Part shown: piece after piece, positions 19,068 through 30,085 of the stretch
How positions within the stretch are numbered: position 1 is the stretch's first letter
Layout: the number at the start of each line of letters is the position of its first letter
Source: Lachnoclostridium sp. An76
Lineage (GTDB): Bacteria > Bacillota > Clostridia > Lachnospirales > Lachnospiraceae
Assembly: GCF_002161355.1 (NCBI RefSeq)
Contig: NZ_NFHL01000001.1
Location: 806,001 to 870,000 of the forward strand
Reading direction: 5' to 3'
DNA length: 64,000 nt
Translations under genes and position numbers: made by a program
The notes under the pieces: model-generated
The model's database searches: none
Seen by the model: the letters and a program-made list of their open reading frames with translations, nothing else
What the model was told of the DNA's origin: nothing

Positions 19068-21254
19068 TTATTTTTTATGTCTGCGTTTTAGATAAAGGAT
19101 TACGAAGCCCGCTGCCACTGCTGCCACCGCGAGAACTACCCACAACATAACATTCGAGGAATCCCCTGTCTGAACAGCTTTTGCACCCTCAGCTTTTCCA
19201 TTATTTTTATCCTTATCAGCAGGATCTGTCTGCGGCTTTTCACTTTCAGGAGCCTTTGCCACAGCTTCGCTTCCTGCTTTCAGATCTTCGCCATTTACTT
19301 TGATGGCTGCGCCTGACTCATTCTTCACAGTCACGCCGGCCGGCGCTTCCAGAGCCGCTCCCTCAGAAGCCTCCTGGACCGTAACGACCGCGTTTTCGCT
19401 CACTGTTTCCAGCACCTGATTGATATTGCCAAGTCCAACAACCGTTTTGGTAACTCCCTTATCCGTGATCGTTGCCACCTCCGCAGCATCGATCGTGACA
19501 TTCTCTCCTATGCTTCCGAAAACACCGCCTGCAATCGTCGCCGCGGCGCCATTCTCAATGTTTACTGTCACCGCGCCTGTAACCTCACCGCCTGCGATAG
19601 AAGTCTGTCCCTTTTCAGAAGTCGCTACATTTCCGTTGACAAGCCCCGAATTAACAGTAAAAAATGACTGTTCATCCACATTTTCGTCTTCGCCATAATC
19701 ATAATTATAAACTTTCACATTTCCATTGACTGTGCCGCCGTCCACTGTCATCTTTCCACCATTGGCGATCTCCAGGTCGCCATTGATCACAGCGTCTTCA
19801 ATAAATACGTTTCCACCGTCGTAATCTCCGAAAGTAAACGAATCCATTGCATAGTTCCCGTCATTTACAGTGATCGTGGAACCGCCTTTGACCACGGTAC
19901 TTCCATTATTGCTGGAGACAGCATACATGCCTGTCCCCGGTGTGGTCAGCGACACATCAACCCCGTCCAGTGTAAGGTTGCAGTAATTCTGGATCAGTAT
20001 CTTGGCTTCATCAGAAGTAATAACACCGTTTCCGAATGTCACCGTATTATCTTTCAGGAGCTGGAATGCGTTTGTCTCAGTTCCCGCCGAGCCGACAAGA
20101 GGTGTACCTATCGTCCATGTATAACCGGCAAGGTCAAACGTGATATCCTTTCCTGTCCCTTCAACCTTTACACCGCCGCCGTCATAATTATCCAACAGAG
20201 TGACCACCGCAGACTCTCCGTCTCCTACAGATGCCACCGCATCCACCGCGGTTGTGTAATTTAATGTTTTTCCATCCTTTGTTACAGCGAAATACAGCCC
20301 CGGGATTTTGATGCCTTCTGCGACAACGATCTCACCGATGGAAGAGGAACCTCCCATCTGTGCGATAACCGCATTTCCTGAGGTACTGGTAAACTTGCCG
20401 CCATTGATCGTCAGTTCACCCCGGTCCATCTCATCATCCAGTTTTCCATTCAGGATCACATTTTCTCCGGCTTCAAAGGTTCCGCCGTTGATCTCTGCCT
20501 TATTCCAGTTTAAGAGAGCCGCCTGTGCCACATTCGTAAAACTGCCGCCATTGATCGTCAGGCTGCCATAATCATCATTTTTGATCGTATTCAGACCTCC
20601 GGAAAAGGTTCCGCCGGCAATGGTGAGCACAGATTCTTCTTTTGATACATTCTGAGCGCCATTGTACCAGCCGTTCTCCAAAAGACTTGAAAATGCACCG
20701 GTCTGCATCACAGTCACTCCATCAAAAATGGTCATCCTGCCGTGGTTTACAATATTATAGTAAGAATTGCCCCCGCTCTCCTCAGCGCTGCTTCCATTTT
20801 CCTCACTCCGTGTATATGTACCGCCCTGGAGCATCGCAAAAGCACCTGGCTCGTTTACGAACGCCGCTTTTCCATGGCTTACATTATCGACCGTGCCGCT
20901 GCCGATCACAGTAAAGCTTACACTTTTATTTGTGATCGTATCCTGCCCCTCTGCATTTGTAATATTGCAGCCGTTCAAATTCAGGGTAAAGATCGCTTCT
21001 TCAGGAATTACAATGCTCTCTGTCACATTCGCTAACAGTTCCACTGCTCCTGTATTTTCTCCAAGCGAATCAATTGCCGCCTGAACAGTTGGGTATTCTT
21101 CCCACACTGACTCTGTGCTTGCCTTCGCCCTTGCCACACTCCCTGCCGGATCTGCATCCGCTGCTGAGACCGTCTGCACATTTACCGCCCCAACGCTCAT
21201 GAATACTGCCGTAAGGACCGCGAGAACAGTGCCTGCTATTTTTCTTGCCTTCAC
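19068..21254 (-). CDS. Secreted surface protein with right-handed beta-helix repeats and QTGD anchor tail
   Basis: About 728 residues. Signal peptide ([22 protein letters not shown], cleavage near VSAA), then many short repeats of the type [11 protein letters not shown] / [11 protein letters not shown] / [11 protein letters not shown], giving a pectate-lyase-like beta-helix. A Lys/Asp/Ala-rich wall-spanning stretch precedes VQTGD, a hydrophobic helix ([20 protein letters not shown]) and KRRHKK, a sortase-type anchor. The frame is open to 21293; the GTG at 21254 is preferred because AGGAG lies 8 nt before it, whereas it is only 2 nt before the ATG at 21260. Same architecture as the protein at 10242-12566. 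Function unknown, perhaps adhesion. Confidence 0.8.
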   Translation of the reverse strand: MKARKIAGTVLAVLTAVFMSVGAVNVQTVSAADADPAGSVARAKASTESVWEEYPTVQAAIDSLGENTGAVELLANVTESIVIPEEAIFTLNLNGCNITNAEGQDTITNKSVSFTVIGSGTVDNVSHGKAAFVNEPGAFAMLQGGTYTRSEENGSSAEESGGNSYYNIVNHGRMTIFDGVTVMQTGAFSSLLENGWYNGAQNVSKEESVLTIAGGTFSGGLNTIKNDDYGSLTINGGSFTNVAQAALLNWNKAEINGGTFEAGENVILNGKLDDEMDRGELTINGGKFTSTSGNAVIAQMGGSSSIGEIVVAEGIKIPGLYFAVTKDGKTLNYTTAVDAVASVGDGESAVVTLLDNYDGGGVKVEGTGKDITFDLAGYTWTIGTPLVGSAGTETNAFQLLKDNTVTFGNGVITSDEAKILIQNYCNLTLDGVDVSLTTPGTGMYAVSSNNGSTVVKGGSTITVNDGNYAMDSFTFGDYDGGNVFIEDAVINGDLEIANGGKMTVDGGTVNGNVKVYNYDYGEDENVDEQSFFTVNSGLVNGNVATSEKGQTSIAGGEVTGAVTVNIENGAAATIAGGVFGSIGENVTIDAAEVATITDKGVTKTVVGLGNINQVLETVSENAVVTVQEASEGAALEAPAGVTVKNESGAAIKVNGEDLKAGSEAVAKAPESEKPQTDPADKDKNNGKAEGAKAVQTGDSSNVMLWVVLAVAAVAAGFVILYLKRRHKK

Positions 21255-21296
21255 TTGCATTTCTCCTTTCATTTTCATTACTAAGTAACACATATC

Positions 21297-21324
21297 ATTT
21301 TACCTTCCTGCCGCATTTTGTCAA
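21297..21324 (-). promoter_or_regulatory. Promoter of the QTGD surface-protein gene
   Basis: Minus strand TTGACA (21319-21324), 16 bp, TAAAAT (21297-21302). A small palindrome TTACTTAGTAA lies just downstream at the start of the transcript and could be an operator. Confidence 0.6.
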
Positions 21325-21389
21325 GTTTTCCTTCCAAAAGAGCCCTGAACTCTGGCAGGATACTCTGTTTGCCTGAAATTCTGACCGCA

Positions 21390-21420
21390 GAAAAATACCC
21401 GCAGGACATGCCTGCGGGTA
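21390..21420 (-). terminator. Terminator of guaB
   Basis: Minus strand TACCCGCAGG / CCTGCGGGTA with a 5-nt loop, followed by five T. Confidence 0.9.
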
Positions 21421-21444
21421 CAACTTGGTACGTGTTTTATTCTA

Positions 21445-22941
<1,497 letters not shown>

Positions 22942-22950
22942 TTATCTGAT

Positions 22951-22979
22951 ATACTACAAAAATTCAAAAGGTATGTCAA
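22951..22979 (-). promoter_or_regulatory. Promoter of guaB
   Basis: Minus strand TTGACA (22974-22979), 17 bp, TAGTAT (22951-22956), about 50 bp before the ATG. Confidence 0.7.
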
Positions 22980-23094
22980 CAGTTTTGGCGGCGGCAGTCT
23001 CATTTTTCACTTGATTTATTTTAAGCCCTATTTATAAGTTTTGCTAATATATTGATCAATTTAATAAATCCGGATCTGTCGGGGGACCCCCTGC

Positions 23095-23213
23095 GAAAGA
23101 CAAAGACTCAAAAAAGGAAGCATGGCACTGGCCGTGCGGCGGGACTAAATCTTCCGCCGCATGGCCGGTTTCAGCCATGCTTCCTTTTATGTCTTTCTCA
23201 GATCACGGAACCT
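23095..23213. repeat. Palindromic repeat element D downstream of groEL
   Basis: A ~100-bp hairpin: GAAAGACA, AAGGAAGCATGGC, GGCC and TGCGGCGG on one arm pair with CCGCCGCA, GGCC, GCCATGCTTCC and GTCTTTC on the other, around an 11-nt loop. The right arm and flank (AGATCACGGAACC) match the core of element B at 6340-6400. It begins about 10 bp after the groEL stop and may serve as its terminator. Confidence 0.7.
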
Positions 23214-23223
23214 GAAGCAGATC

Positions 23224-24888
<1,665 letters not shown>

Positions 24889-24897
24889 TCAAAATAG

Positions 24898-25133
24898 CCT
24901 CGCTAAGTGTCTGTGGATGATCCTCCTCGCCTCTGCTCGGAGTATCGGCTAAAACACTAAGCTCGAAAGTACCTCGCTAAGTGTCTGTGGATGATCCTCC
25001 TCGCCTCTGCTCGGAGTATCGGCTAAAACACTAAGCTCGAAAGTACCTCGCTAAGTGTCTGTGGATGATCCTCCTCGCCTCTGCTCGGAGTATCGGCTAA
25101 AACACTAAGCTCGAAAATACCTCGCTAAGTGTT
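24898..25133. repeat. Tandem array of a 74-bp unit between groES and groEL
   Basis: Three full copies starting at 24898, 24972 and 25046 and a 14-bp partial copy at 25120-25133 that abuts the groES stop codon. Copies are almost identical (AAAGT versus AAAAT at the third copy end). At each unit junction the minus strand carries ACACTTAGC and GCTTAGTGT separated by ~13 nt, forming a hairpin. The first one, directly after the groES stop, extends to AAAACACTTAGC / GCTTAGTGTTTT, which is terminator-like. Each unit also holds a GAGGAGGATC ribosome-binding-site-like stretch without a start codon. Confidence 0.9.
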
Positions 25134-25421
25134 TTATGCCTCTACGATTGCGAGGATGTCGTTCTGTTTTACGATGATATATTCCTCACCGTCGAGCTCT
25201 ACGTCTGTTCCTGCATATTTGGAATAAATCACTTTGTCGCCCGGTTTCACCTGCATTACAACTTCTTTTCCATCTATATTTCCGCCAGGTCCCACAGCGA
25301 TAACTTCTGCTTCCTGCGGTTTCTCTTTTGCCTGTCCCGGCAGTACGATACCGGATTTTGTTGTCTCTTCTGCTTCTAACTGTTTTAAAACAATTTTGTC
25401 ACCCAACGGTACTAACTTCAT
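25134..25421 (-). CDS. groES: Co-chaperonin GroES (Hsp10)
   Basis: 95 residues, standard length. Caps the GroEL ring. Starts MKLVPLGDKIVLKQLEAEETTKSGIVLP; the mobile loop (EETTKSGIVL) and GDKVIYSKYAGTDVELDGEEYIIVKQNDILA are canonical. AAGGAGG lies before the ATG. A perfect CIRCE element stands 28 bp upstream, so HrcA repression is expected. Confidence 0.98.
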   Translation of the reverse strand: MKLVPLGDKIVLKQLEAEETTKSGIVLPGQAKEKPQEAEVIAVGPGGNIDGKEVVMQVKPGDKVIYSKYAGTDVELDGEEYIIVKQNDILAIVEA

Positions 25422-25448
25422 TGTAATTCCTCCTTAAGCTTTTCTTTG

Positions 25449-25475
25449 TTAGCACTCATTTCTTACGAGTGCTAA
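25449..25475. promoter_or_regulatory. CIRCE operator (HrcA site)
   Basis: Perfect TTAGCACTC - 9 nt - GAGTGCTAA, between the promoter and groES. This is the known binding site of the heat-shock repressor HrcA. A further half site (TAGCACTC) is at 25493-25500. Confidence 0.97.
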
Positions 25476-25488
25476 ACCTCATGAATAT

Positions 25489-25517
25489 AAAATAGCACTC
25501 CCATTTCCATTTGTCAA
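25489..25517 (-). promoter_or_regulatory. Promoter of groESL
   Basis: Minus strand TTGACA (25512-25517), 17 bp, TATTTT (25489-25494), just upstream of CIRCE. Confidence 0.65.
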
Positions 25518-25542
25518 CCTGGTTTATAAGGTTTTTATAAAT

Positions 25543-25613
25543 GTGAACGGGGTCTGACCCCTGCCAGGAAAATTGTCAGAATTTTCAACCCGGAGGGGTC
25601 TGACCCCGTTCAC
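25543..25613. repeat. Inverted repeat with GGGGTCTGACCCC motifs
   Basis: 20-bp arms GTGAACGGGGTCTGACCCCT (25543-25562) and their reverse-complement counterpart (25594-25613), with a further inner hairpin (GAAAATT / AATTTTC). The right arm is followed by CACTTTTTTT on the plus strand. Similar GGGGTC-GACCCC palindromes are known as dispersed repeats next to IS200-like transposases; none is seen here. Confidence 0.75.
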
Positions 25614-25630
25614 ACTTTTTTCACAAAAAC

Positions 25631-25655
25631 AAAGCGCGCCGCTCAGGCGCGCTTT
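25631..25655 (-). terminator. Terminator overlapping the end of the small gene after codY
   Basis: Minus strand AAAGCGCGCC / GGCGCGCTTT with a 5-nt loop and GTTTTTG. The stop codon of the gene (25643-25645) lies in the loop, so its last three codons form the left arm. Confidence 0.85.
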
Positions 25656-25969
25656 GTCATCCTTCTGCCTTCATAGACATTATAGAACCCATTTTCGATC
25701 CGAAACTTTAATATCTTCCGGTCTTCCTTACAATATCTTTCTTTTACAACACCGGTACAGTAAAGGAGTTCTGTCCGCGTAGAGATATAGCAGCGGTATT
25801 TTGCATCCAGAGAAATTACTGTAAGTTCATCTTCTTTCAGTTCAAGATAAATATTATCCTCTTCCGGATCATATTTGTATACCCTGCACTGTCTGGTCGC
25901 CTCATCAAAGATTCCATCTGCGGAAATTGTCTTCTCCATCCGCAGGTCAACAGGATTGCCTTCATACAT
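25643..25969 (-). CDS. Hypothetical protein downstream of codY
   Basis: 108 residues. I do not recognise the family with confidence. The sequence alternates short beta-like segments (RQCRVYKYDPEEDNIYLELKEDELTVISLDAKYRCYIST, LLYCTGVVKERYCKEDRKILKFRIENGFYNVYEGRR), loosely like the N-terminal barrel of PilZ-type or other small all-beta proteins. The frame is open from a GTG at 25978, but the ATG at 25969 has GGAGG at 9 nt. It starts 17 bp after codY and probably shares its transcript. The C-terminus is coded within a terminator. Confidence 0.7.
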   Translation of the reverse strand: MYEGNPVDLRMEKTISADGIFDEATRQCRVYKYDPEEDNIYLELKEDELTVISLDAKYRCYISTRTELLYCTGVVKERYCKEDRKILKFRIENGFYNVYEGRRMTKRA

Positions 25970-25986
25970 TGCCGTCACCCTCCAGA

Positions 25987-26766
25987 CTACATGCGCTCTT
26001 TCCTGATCTTTTCAAGTTCTGTGAACACATAATCATTTAAGACTTTAATGTAAGTCCCCTTCATTCCGGAAGACCGGGACTCGATCACGCCCGCACTCTC
26101 AAATTTGCGCAGTGCGTTGACAATAACCGAGCGTGTGATGCCCACGCGGTCTGCCACCTTGCTGGCCACCAGTATCCCTTCTGTTCCGCCAAGTTCATCA
26201 AAAATATGTATGATCGCTTCCAGCTCTGAGAATGACAGCGTGCTGATCGCAGACTGCACGATATGCTCTTTTCTTGTTTCTTCTGCGTTTTCCTCATTTA
26301 CAGAGCGGAGCATCTCCAGCCCGACAACCGCGGTCCCATACTCGCTGAGGATAATATCATCAATAGAATATGTGGAATCCTGCTTATAAATAAACAGTGT
26401 TCCAAGCCTTTCCCCCGCAATATCGATCGGAGTGACGATCGCCTGGCATCCCTGGACCGCATCCGCAGAAAAACCGAGCGTCTCAAGGTTTACATTCTCC
26501 TTGGTAGAAAGAATGCTCAGAAGCCGCTCATTGAGCATGGCATCGATATGTGAGCCGACGGACTCCGTGATCAGTTCATGGATCTCCCTGACAGACGGGC
26601 ATTTGCTCACTCCGAGTATTTTCCCTTTTCTGCTGACTACCAGCACATTAGAATCAAGTATCTCGGTAAGCACAGCACAGATATCATTAAATACCACCTT
26701 GCTCGAGTTATTGTTGTGAAGCAGCTTATTGATCTTTCTTGTTTTGTCTAATAGTTGTACGCTCAT
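25987..26766 (-). CDS. codY: GTP-sensing pleiotropic repressor CodY
   Basis: 259 residues, standard length. Represses amino-acid uptake and stationary-phase genes when GTP and branched-chain amino acids are plentiful. N-terminal GAF domain (LLDKTRKINKLLHNNN, SVGSHIDAMLNERLL), C-terminal winged helix with VASKVADRVGITRSVIVNALRKFESAGVIESRSSGMKGTYIKVLND, the conserved DNA-reading segment. The start at 26766 has GGAGG at 5 nt; the open frame to 26850 lacks support. A near-consensus CodY box stands upstream, pointing to autoregulation. The livHMGF genes in this window are of a class often under CodY control. Confidence 0.96.
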   Translation of the reverse strand: MSVQLLDKTRKINKLLHNNNSSKVVFNDICAVLTEILDSNVLVVSRKGKILGVSKCPSVREIHELITESVGSHIDAMLNERLLSILSTKENVNLETLGFSADAVQGCQAIVTPIDIAGERLGTLFIYKQDSTYSIDDIILSEYGTAVVGLEMLRSVNEENAEETRKEHIVQSAISTLSFSELEAIIHIFDELGGTEGILVASKVADRVGITRSVIVNALRKFESAGVIESRSSGMKGTYIKVLNDYVFTELEKIRKERM

Positions 26767-26848
26767 TATTTCCTCCGAATACCATTCATCACATGCAATT
26801 GTATACACAAATCCTTTTATAGTAATATACACATTTATGCTATCACAC

Positions 26849-26863
26849 AATTTTCAGAATAGC
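26849..26863. promoter_or_regulatory. Candidate CodY box upstream of codY
   Basis: AATTTTCAGAATAGC matches the consensus AATTTTCWGAAAATT at 12 of 15 positions. It lies 83 bp upstream of the codY start. Confidence 0.55.
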
Positions 26864-26886
26864 AATACAATTTCGTCATTGTTTTA

Positions 26887-28962
26887 CTATTTTTTTCGGT
26901 CGATGCCCGTCACATACCCACATTTTTCATTCGCGCAGACAAGCTTATTTCCTTTTTCCACCATGTATCCGCCGCATTCCGGGCACTTTTCCGAAGACGG
27001 CTTTTGCCAGGACATAAATTCACATTCCGGATTATCCTCACATCCGTAATATTTTCTGCCTTTTTTCGTCTTTCGGACGACCACATCCTTGCCGCAGACC
27101 GGGCAGGGCACTCCGATCTTCTCAAGATACGGCTTCGTGTTCCTGCATTCCGGGAAGCCGGGACAGGCAAGGAATTTTCCGTGGGGGCCGTATTTAATGA
27201 CCATATTCCTGCCGCATTCTTCACAGATAACATCTGTAACCTCATCCTCGATCTTTACGCTTTCCAGTTCTTCCTCAGCCTTTTTTACCGCTTCATCCAG
27301 ATCCGGATAGAAATTACGGATAATCTCTTTCCATTCGACCTTGCCTTCCTCTACCATATCGAGGAGCCCTTCCATATTTGCCGTAAAGTTCACATCAACA
27401 ATGCTCGGGAAAGACTGTTTCATTATATTGTTGACGACCTCTCCGATCTCTGTGATATAAAGATTCTTCGCCTCTTTTGTCACATAGCGCCGTCCCAGGA
27501 TAATGGAAATCGTAGGCGCGTACGTACTGGGGCGTCCGATTCCGAGCTCTTCCATCGTCTTTACAAGGCTCGCCTCAGTGTAATGTGCCGGCGGCTGTGT
27601 AAAATGCTGCTTCGGATCAAGGCTCTCCTTTGTGAGCACAGAATCCATGCTCAGCCCTCCTACGAGCACATTGCTCTCTTCCTTCTCCTCGTCAGCCTCT
27701 GTATATACCGAGCGGAACCCTTCAAACAGCAGTTTGGACGCTGACACTGTAAAGCAGTACTCCCCCGCTCCGATCTTTACAGATGTAGACTCGTAGCGCG
27801 CGGGCGCCATACGGCTCGCAGCAAATCTCTTCCAAATAAGCTGATAGAGACGGAACTGATCCCGTGTGAGAGATTCCTTCAGAGAAGCAGGCGTCCTGCT
27901 GATATCCGTCGGGCGGATCGCCTCATGGGCATCCTGTATCTTCTTCCCGTCATTTTTCGACTCCTGCCCCGCCGCTGCATATTCATTTCCATACACAGAA
28001 GAAATGTATTCTCTCGCAGAAGCATCCGCCTCATCCGCGATCCTGGTGGAATCTGTACGCAGATAGGTGATCACACCGACTGTCCCGTTTCCTTTGATGT
28101 CAATCCCCTCATAGAGCTGCTGTGCGATACGCATTGTCTTCTGTGTCCCGAAGTTCAGCGCTTTTGCCGCCTCCTGCTGAAGCGTACTGGTAGTAAACGG
28201 CAAAGGTGCCTTGCGGATCCGTTCGCTCGTTTTGATATCCGTGATCCTGAATTCGGCGTTCTCCGTCGCTTTTAAGATCTCATTCAGTTCATCCTCTGAA
28301 TGGATGGTCATTTTTTTCTTATCCGTACCGTAGAACTTTGCCGTAAGAGGCCGCTTTTCCCCCTTGATCTTCAGCACTGCATCCAGCGTCCAGTATTCTT
28401 CCGGGATAAATGCATTGATCTCATCCTCTCTGTCTGCTACCAGGCGCAGGGCGACTGACTGCACACGTCCCGCACTCAGCCCGCGCTTTACCTTTGCCCA
28501 GAGCAGGGGGCTGATACGGTATCCGACCATACGGTCAAGCACACGCCTCGCCTGCTGGGCGTCCACCAGGTTCATATCAATATCACGCGGCGCTTTCAAA
28601 GACGCCTTGACCGCATTTTTCGTGATCTCATTAAATGTGATCCGGCGCATCTTTTTCTTATCCAGCTTCAGCGCCGCCGCAAGATGCCAGGAGATTGCCT
28701 CACCTTCCCGGTCAGGGTCAGTTGCGAGAAAGACTTTATCAGACTTTTTGGCTTCCTTCCTCAACGCGGCAAGGATATCTCCTTTTCCCCTTATCGTAAT
28801 ATATTTGGGTTCATAATCATGCTCTATGTCGATCCCCAGCGAACTTTTTGGCAGATCACGCACATGTCCCTGGGACGCGGCTACCGTATAGCTGCTTCCC
28901 AGAAATTTTTTGATCGTCTTTACTTTTGCAGGAGACTCCACGATAACAAGATAATGTGCCAT
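26887..28962 (-). CDS. topA: DNA topoisomerase I
   Basis: 691 residues. Relaxes negative supercoils through a 5'-phosphotyrosine. TOPRIM domain at the N-terminus (YLVIVESPAKVKTIKKFLGSSY, ATDPDREGEAISWHL), catalytic Tyr in VGVITYLRTDSTRI, and three C-terminal zinc ribbons (CEECGRNM..., CPVCGKDVV..., CPECGGYM...CGY). Start ATG at 28962 is preceded by GGAGG. It follows dprA by 16 bp in a comM-dprA-topA run. Confidence 0.98.
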   Translation of the reverse strand: MAHYLVIVESPAKVKTIKKFLGSSYTVAASQGHVRDLPKSSLGIDIEHDYEPKYITIRGKGDILAALRKEAKKSDKVFLATDPDREGEAISWHLAAALKLDKKKMRRITFNEITKNAVKASLKAPRDIDMNLVDAQQARRVLDRMVGYRISPLLWAKVKRGLSAGRVQSVALRLVADREDEINAFIPEEYWTLDAVLKIKGEKRPLTAKFYGTDKKKMTIHSEDELNEILKATENAEFRITDIKTSERIRKAPLPFTTSTLQQEAAKALNFGTQKTMRIAQQLYEGIDIKGNGTVGVITYLRTDSTRIADEADASAREYISSVYGNEYAAAGQESKNDGKKIQDAHEAIRPTDISRTPASLKESLTRDQFRLYQLIWKRFAASRMAPARYESTSVKIGAGEYCFTVSASKLLFEGFRSVYTEADEEKEESNVLVGGLSMDSVLTKESLDPKQHFTQPPAHYTEASLVKTMEELGIGRPSTYAPTISIILGRRYVTKEAKNLYITEIGEVVNNIMKQSFPSIVDVNFTANMEGLLDMVEEGKVEWKEIIRNFYPDLDEAVKKAEEELESVKIEDEVTDVICEECGRNMVIKYGPHGKFLACPGFPECRNTKPYLEKIGVPCPVCGKDVVVRKTKKGRKYYGCEDNPECEFMSWQKPSSEKCPECGGYMVEKGNKLVCANEKCGYVTGIDRKK

Positions 28963-28978
28963 AAATCTAAATCCTCCA

Positions 28979-30085
28979 TTAACACCGGGCTATGATATAC
29001 TGATTTTTCGATATTTCTCTGATGTATCCCTCCAATTCCAGAGTGACCAGCAGTTCCATGACATCTTTAATATCCAGCTTTGTCTCCGCAGCCACCTGAT
29101 CCACGCCCTTGGGATACAAACCGAGACAACTATACACCAATTTTTCTTTCGTTTCAAGCACTTTTTCATTTTTGCCATCCTTTTTGGCCGAGGCTTTCCC
29201 GCCTGGCTGTACGCCTTTTCCGCTCAGCCCCCACTCTTCCGCGAGCGACTCAGGAGACAGCAGGATCCCCGCTCCCTGGCGGATCAGACGGTTGCAGCCA
29301 TCGCTTAACGGACTGTTCACAGGCCCCGGGAGAGCATACACATCACGCCCCTGATCCAGAGCCATATCCACTGTGATAAGAGAACCGCTTTTCCGCCCCG
29401 CCTCCATCACCAGCACCGCATCGGCAAGACCACTGATGATCCGGTTACGCGCAGGGAAGTGCCTGCCCAGAGGCGCTGTACCGGGCGGGAATTCAGACAG
29501 GATCCCTCCGCCCTGCTCAAGGATATCAACATACAGCCCAATGTGCTCTTTTGGATAACATACATCTACTCCACACCCGAGCACAGCATAAGTCCTCCCG
29601 CCGCCTAACAGCGCTCCGCGATGCCCCATCCCGTCGATCCCCCTCGCCATTCCACTGATGATCTCTACCCCCATGCCTGCCAGTGTACGGGCAAACTCAA
29701 CCGCATACTTTTCACCATAGGGAGTACATCTGCGCGCACCTATCACAGCTGCTCTCCTGGACTTTTCATCCGGCAGGCTTCCCTTAACATAGAGTGCATA
29801 TGGATAGTCTGCTATCTCCTTCAGGCACTTCGGATACTCATCCGAAAACCACGGCACAAACCTGATCCCCTTTTTTACCATCGCATCATATTCAGCCCCC
29901 GGATCCCCTTGTTTCCTCGCCTGCTGTATTGTATTTCGCTCTCCTTCATCCAAGAACTCAAATTTCCTCATCTGTGTTTCTTCCATATAATATAGTTCCT
30001 CTGCTGCTTTGACACACTTCCTGAGCAGTATTTTTTTACTCAGCGGTATCCCATTCAGGTCCGCCAGCCAGTATTCATATTTCAC
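28979..30085 (-). CDS. dprA: DNA-processing protein DprA
   Basis: 368 residues. Binds incoming single-stranded DNA and loads RecA during transformation. The Rossmann-like core has AAVIGARRCTPYGEKYAVEFARTLAGMGVEIISGMARGIDGMGHRGAL and the GSLITVDMALDQGRDVYALPGPVNSPLSDGCNRLI region; the C-terminal winged-helix-like domain (QVAAETKLDIKDVMELLVTLELEGYI) is complete. The start is the GTG at 30085, with GGAGG at 7 nt; it overlaps the comM stop by 4 bp (GTGA). Confidence 0.95.
   Translation of the reverse strand: MKYEYWLADLNGIPLSKKILLRKCVKAAEELYYMEETQMRKFEFLDEGERNTIQQARKQGDPGAEYDAMVKKGIRFVPWFSDEYPKCLKEIADYPYALYVKGSLPDEKSRRAAVIGARRCTPYGEKYAVEFARTLAGMGVEIISGMARGIDGMGHRGALLGGGRTYAVLGCGVDVCYPKEHIGLYVDILEQGGGILSEFPPGTAPLGRHFPARNRIISGLADAVLVMEAGRKSGSLITVDMALDQGRDVYALPGPVNSPLSDGCNRLIRQGAGILLSPESLAEEWGLSGKGVQPGGKASAKKDGKNEKVLETKEKLVYSCLGLYPKGVDQVAAETKLDIKDVMELLVTLELEGYIREISKNQYIIARC

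Noticed and set aside
27004-27744. 246-residue open frame antisense to topA
   Set aside because: Shadow of topA; no ribosome binding site or domain.
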